From Sthenelais limicola (taxonomy: Eukaryota > Annelida > Polychaeta > Phyllodocida > Sigalionidae), in NCBI GenBank assembly GCA_942159475.1, contig OW804095.1, positions 60,602,773 through 60,666,772 of the forward strand: a stretch of DNA of 64,000 nt, given 5' to 3'. Under the pieces are notes generated by a model. It ran no database searches. It was given only the letters and a program-made list of their open reading frames with translations, and was not told the DNA's origin. Within the stretch, counting starts at the first letter, position 1; each line of letters opens with the position of its first letter. Of the stretch, positions 61,403 to 64,000 are shown in pieces. The translations under genes and the position numbers were made by a program.

Positions 61403-62955
61403 AATTTCACTATCAAGATGTCGATTGTTTTTTGCCGAATATCCCGAATGATAATAATTATTATAATATATAATTATCTATAAATGTTAATGTTATTAAT
61501 GGTCATCGTTGTGTCACTTGATTCACCGAACTATAAAACATATATGGTTGCCTGGAAATTCCCGCCAAACAACCACAGAGAAATGCTGACCAGAGTTGTG
61601 TGGGCACCAGCTAGAATTGTGTGGGTCAATCTGGGAAGTTCCTAAGTCATTGAATTCCACATAAAAGGAAAGTGCGAGTTTTCTGGTGGAAAATGTTAAG
61701 AGAACTTGACAGACACGACTAAGGATATATGTACCTAAACTGTTTATTATTGTTGAAACCTTTGAGTTATTTCAGTCGACAAACATTGAAGTCGACAGTA
61801 GAAGAGTAACGAAAAATTATTGGTGTGATTTACAAAATACTTGTGAGATCGAAGCACCACCTCGGGTAGTAATGGCGGCCTCATGAGTCTAAAGTCGAAC
61901 TCATTCCATAGAATAAATTTATAACCCGACCCAAACATTTCAAATAAATGCTCGGGATTCCTTTGCCATTCCGACCTGTTTGTTCCTCAAAACAGTTATA
62001 AACACAACATACACACATATATATATCTCGGTCTCGACAAGGGACTATACCTGGGTGCGCAGTACCGACTGCCCAAAGGCACGTGAAAGTCCTGTTAGAT
62101 TTGTTCATTTAAAAAAGAGAACACATCTCAGTAAATCCTCAACAACAACAACCGCAATCCTCTTGATCGGGATACATATACATTGATATATATAATGTTC
62201 ACCATGCTGCATATAATACTCCATATGAGAAGCACCGATGATACAACCAGAGTAGTACATTGCAACTCTGATACAACGAAGAAAAAATGAGGAATATGGA
62301 AAAGCCCTTCCACCCTTCCACTCACCAAGGAAGACAGTACGCAACTGAATGTTTGGTGCGTCAAAGTAGATTTTCGGAAGGTCCCGATCTATATTGGGCG
62401 TTACGTAAGGGCAATTATGTTGGCTGCCTTAAGCTGGGCGGGCGTTATGACGTATTGTACAGAAAACATAATTGGTTTGGTTTGGAAACGTTTTCCCGCC
62501 ATGTTTTGCTGAACCTATATCTTTCTTTTCACGTATGTTTGTATATCAGAGATACGTACGGATACGTTTACGTTTACGTATAGGTTAGACTTGCTGAACC
62601 TCACTATTTAATAAATAAATTAATTAACATATTTGTAGCGAAATGACATTTCCAGGGACAATTAAAGATATGTGACTTAAAATGCACCGAACCACCCAAG
62701 GCATTTTTTGAATTTCTATGTGAGAAAATGTATATACTCTCCGTGCAGTTAGTATTGTGGGAAAGTGTAGAAAATGAAAAGATAAAAAATCAGCACGAGA
62801 GGTCACTTGTAATTATGTCATACCGATATTTCCGCATGATTAGTCTAAATATTCAATGACGTAATATTGTATAACATTACATAATAAGGTGTAACCTTAT
62901 TAATATGATTATGATTATGAATATGTACCTCAGTACATGAATATGAATATTAATG
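61403..62955. other. No supported gene
   Basis: AT-rich. A plus frame at 62287-62583 has no recognisable content. TACGTACGGATACGTTTACG at about 62550 is a short local repeat. Confidence 0.4.
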
Positions 62956-63331
62956 TGTCAGTTACCCGGGGTCAGTTATAATCTAGGTCATCTTGCCATG
63001 TCTAGCCAAGCATGGCTACCTCTACACCTGTCCAGGTGTGCCACATATTACGTAACCAGTATACACTAATTAATACTCGGACCGGCCACATGGTGGCCCG
63101 GCCCTCATCCACCATTGGTCCACGTGACCACATGTAATACCACCTGCTATTGGTGACAGACCACGTGACCTAATGTAACCCCAACGGTCACTGGCTAACC
63201 ATAAGGCACACCTGGACCCCTGCTGATATAACCCATGTCGTAGACAATAAAGCTTGTTCTCTGATATTCTTTGAATATACTTCTGCCTCCTGGATTGATT
63301 ACTTCACGAGCATCCCAGCGCTAGGAGACAC
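62956..63331 (+). repeat. LTR, probably Gypsy-type
   Basis: It begins TGTCAGTTACCCGGGG and ends AGGAGACACA (TG...CA). A TATAA-like ATATAACCC and CAATAAAGCTTGTTCTCTG (63245 on) give a promoter and polyadenylation signal arranged as in Gypsy-type LTRs. CCACGTGACC occurs twice inside (63119, 63162). The start is less certain than the end. Confidence 0.6.
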
Positions 63332-63334
63332 AAC

Positions 63335-63661
63335 GGGGAAGAGGACAGAGATAAAACTAGTTTTTGCTCCTATAGCAAGAAATACAGGTATAAGGTACTA
63401 CCAATGGGACCTAAAACATCCCCACAAGCCTTCTGTGCTCTAGTGACCATGATTCTTAAGAAACTTAGGTATAAATGTGCGATTCCATATCTGGACGACC
63501 TCCTAATTTTATCCCGCAGTGAGGAAGATCATTTCTTAAGCATATCAGTTTCCCTTGGTGTAGGCCTAGTTCCGCCGGACGATATCAAAGGGAGTTACCG
63601 TTTTCGGATCGAGTTCCAATGTAGACCCAAAGATAGTAGTAATTACTATAATCTTTGGTAG
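63335..63661 (+). pseudogene. Gypsy-type reverse-transcriptase fragment directly after the LTR
   Basis: From about 63340 the frame reads DKTSFCSYSKKYRYKVLPMG, PKTSPQAF, then PYLDDLLILSRSEEDHF. These are motifs 3 to 5 of an LTR-retrotransposon reverse transcriptase, with L-P-M-G-x-x-x-x-P-x-x-F and catalytic Y-L-D-D. Gag, protease and the RT fingers are missing, so an internal deletion joined the LTR to the middle of pol. The frame ends at TAG 63659-63661 without connection domain or RNase H. Confidence 0.75.
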
Positions 63662-64000
63662 ACCTTAGTTCTGTGCATTTTACATCTAGGCTACCGGTCA
63701 AGTTGATCGATACACCTCCAATATCTATTCAGAAGACATGTGTCATAAAGTATGATATGGAAGAAATGTCTATTTCATATAGTCTTCAGATTCTACTGTT
63801 TCATATGTGATGTGTGACAGATAGATGAGTCGCAAAAAAGTGGATTTTGAGATATCACCATGCGTATATGAAAAGGTGAATAAATTTGGTGATAAATTAT
63901 ATTTGGTCAATGTTATATGATACAGTAGTTATTTTGTAGAGCTAATAAGATTCACACCAGTCCGAGTAAATATAACAATATAATTATGACATCAATTACT
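63662..64000. other. No gene seen
   Basis: AT-rich; it may contain further decayed pol sequence, but nothing recognisable. Confidence 0.4.

Noticed and set aside
62287..62583. 98-residue ORF
   Set aside because: No motif, ends in a TACGTTTACG repeat.

Overview
The window is animal nuclear DNA. It is AT-rich, genes are split by GT-AG introns, and most recognisable coding sequence belongs to transposable elements. A short interspersed repeat at 58443-58617 has the GTGAGTGAG...GGTTTTACGCC start that I associate with molluscan genomes, so a mollusc or other lophotrochozoan is my best guess, held loosely. I see no bacterial gene organisation.

Left part (1-14.6 kb). An intronless SUMO gene lies on the minus strand (1269-1544). 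A decayed multi-exon composite gene (copy A, 4467-10427) follows on the plus strand. Its exons encode the end of a PHD finger, an OTU-like domain, a FLYWCH zinc finger and a MULE (Mutator-like) transposase. Two minus-strand retroelement fragments sit inside it. A second copy with the same exon order lies at 46914-52749 (copy B). Between 10.6 and 20.5 kb there are tandem repeats, a 0.3 kb GA-rich tract and no convincing gene.

Central part (20.8-41.5 kb). This is a nest of retroelements. A truncated LTR retrotransposon (20802-22096) is followed by a CR1/L2/Jockey-like LINE family with an unusual gene set: an ORF1 or separate cistron with a NADAR (YbiA/DUF1768) domain, a separate SGNH-hydrolase cistron, and an APE-endonuclease/reverse transcriptase ORF2. 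Copy A (22680-28328) and copy B (28782-35707) are inserted in the same orientation into an older member X. Each is flanked by a 5-bp target duplication (ATGCG, ATCGC) and ends in GAATAAAAAT plus a (TA)n tail. Removing both rejoins X: its NADAR ORF becomes continuous, followed by a short ORF and an SGNH cistron. A 5'-truncated copy D (38122-39356, 4-bp AAAG duplication) sits inside a minus-strand L1/Tx1-like LINE (37495-41555). Joining of NADAR and SGNH enzymes to a LINE is the most interesting observation in the window.

Right part (41.7-64 kb). It holds a 1.86 kb DNA transposon with terminal repeats and an internal 15-bp motif that changes orientation (41736-43590), a minus-strand Cys-rich zinc-finger gene (44751-45588), MULE composite copy B, a second L1/Tx1-like LINE with an intact YADD motif (54061-57275), several foldback or MITE-like elements (45739, 54820, 58803, 60340), a SINE with a 14-bp target duplication, and an LTR fused to a Gypsy-type reverse-transcriptase fragment (62956-63661).

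All domain calls rest on reading motifs by eye. No database search or alignment program was run. Exon limits are inferred from splice signals and from comparison of the two MULE copies or the LINE copies with each other.
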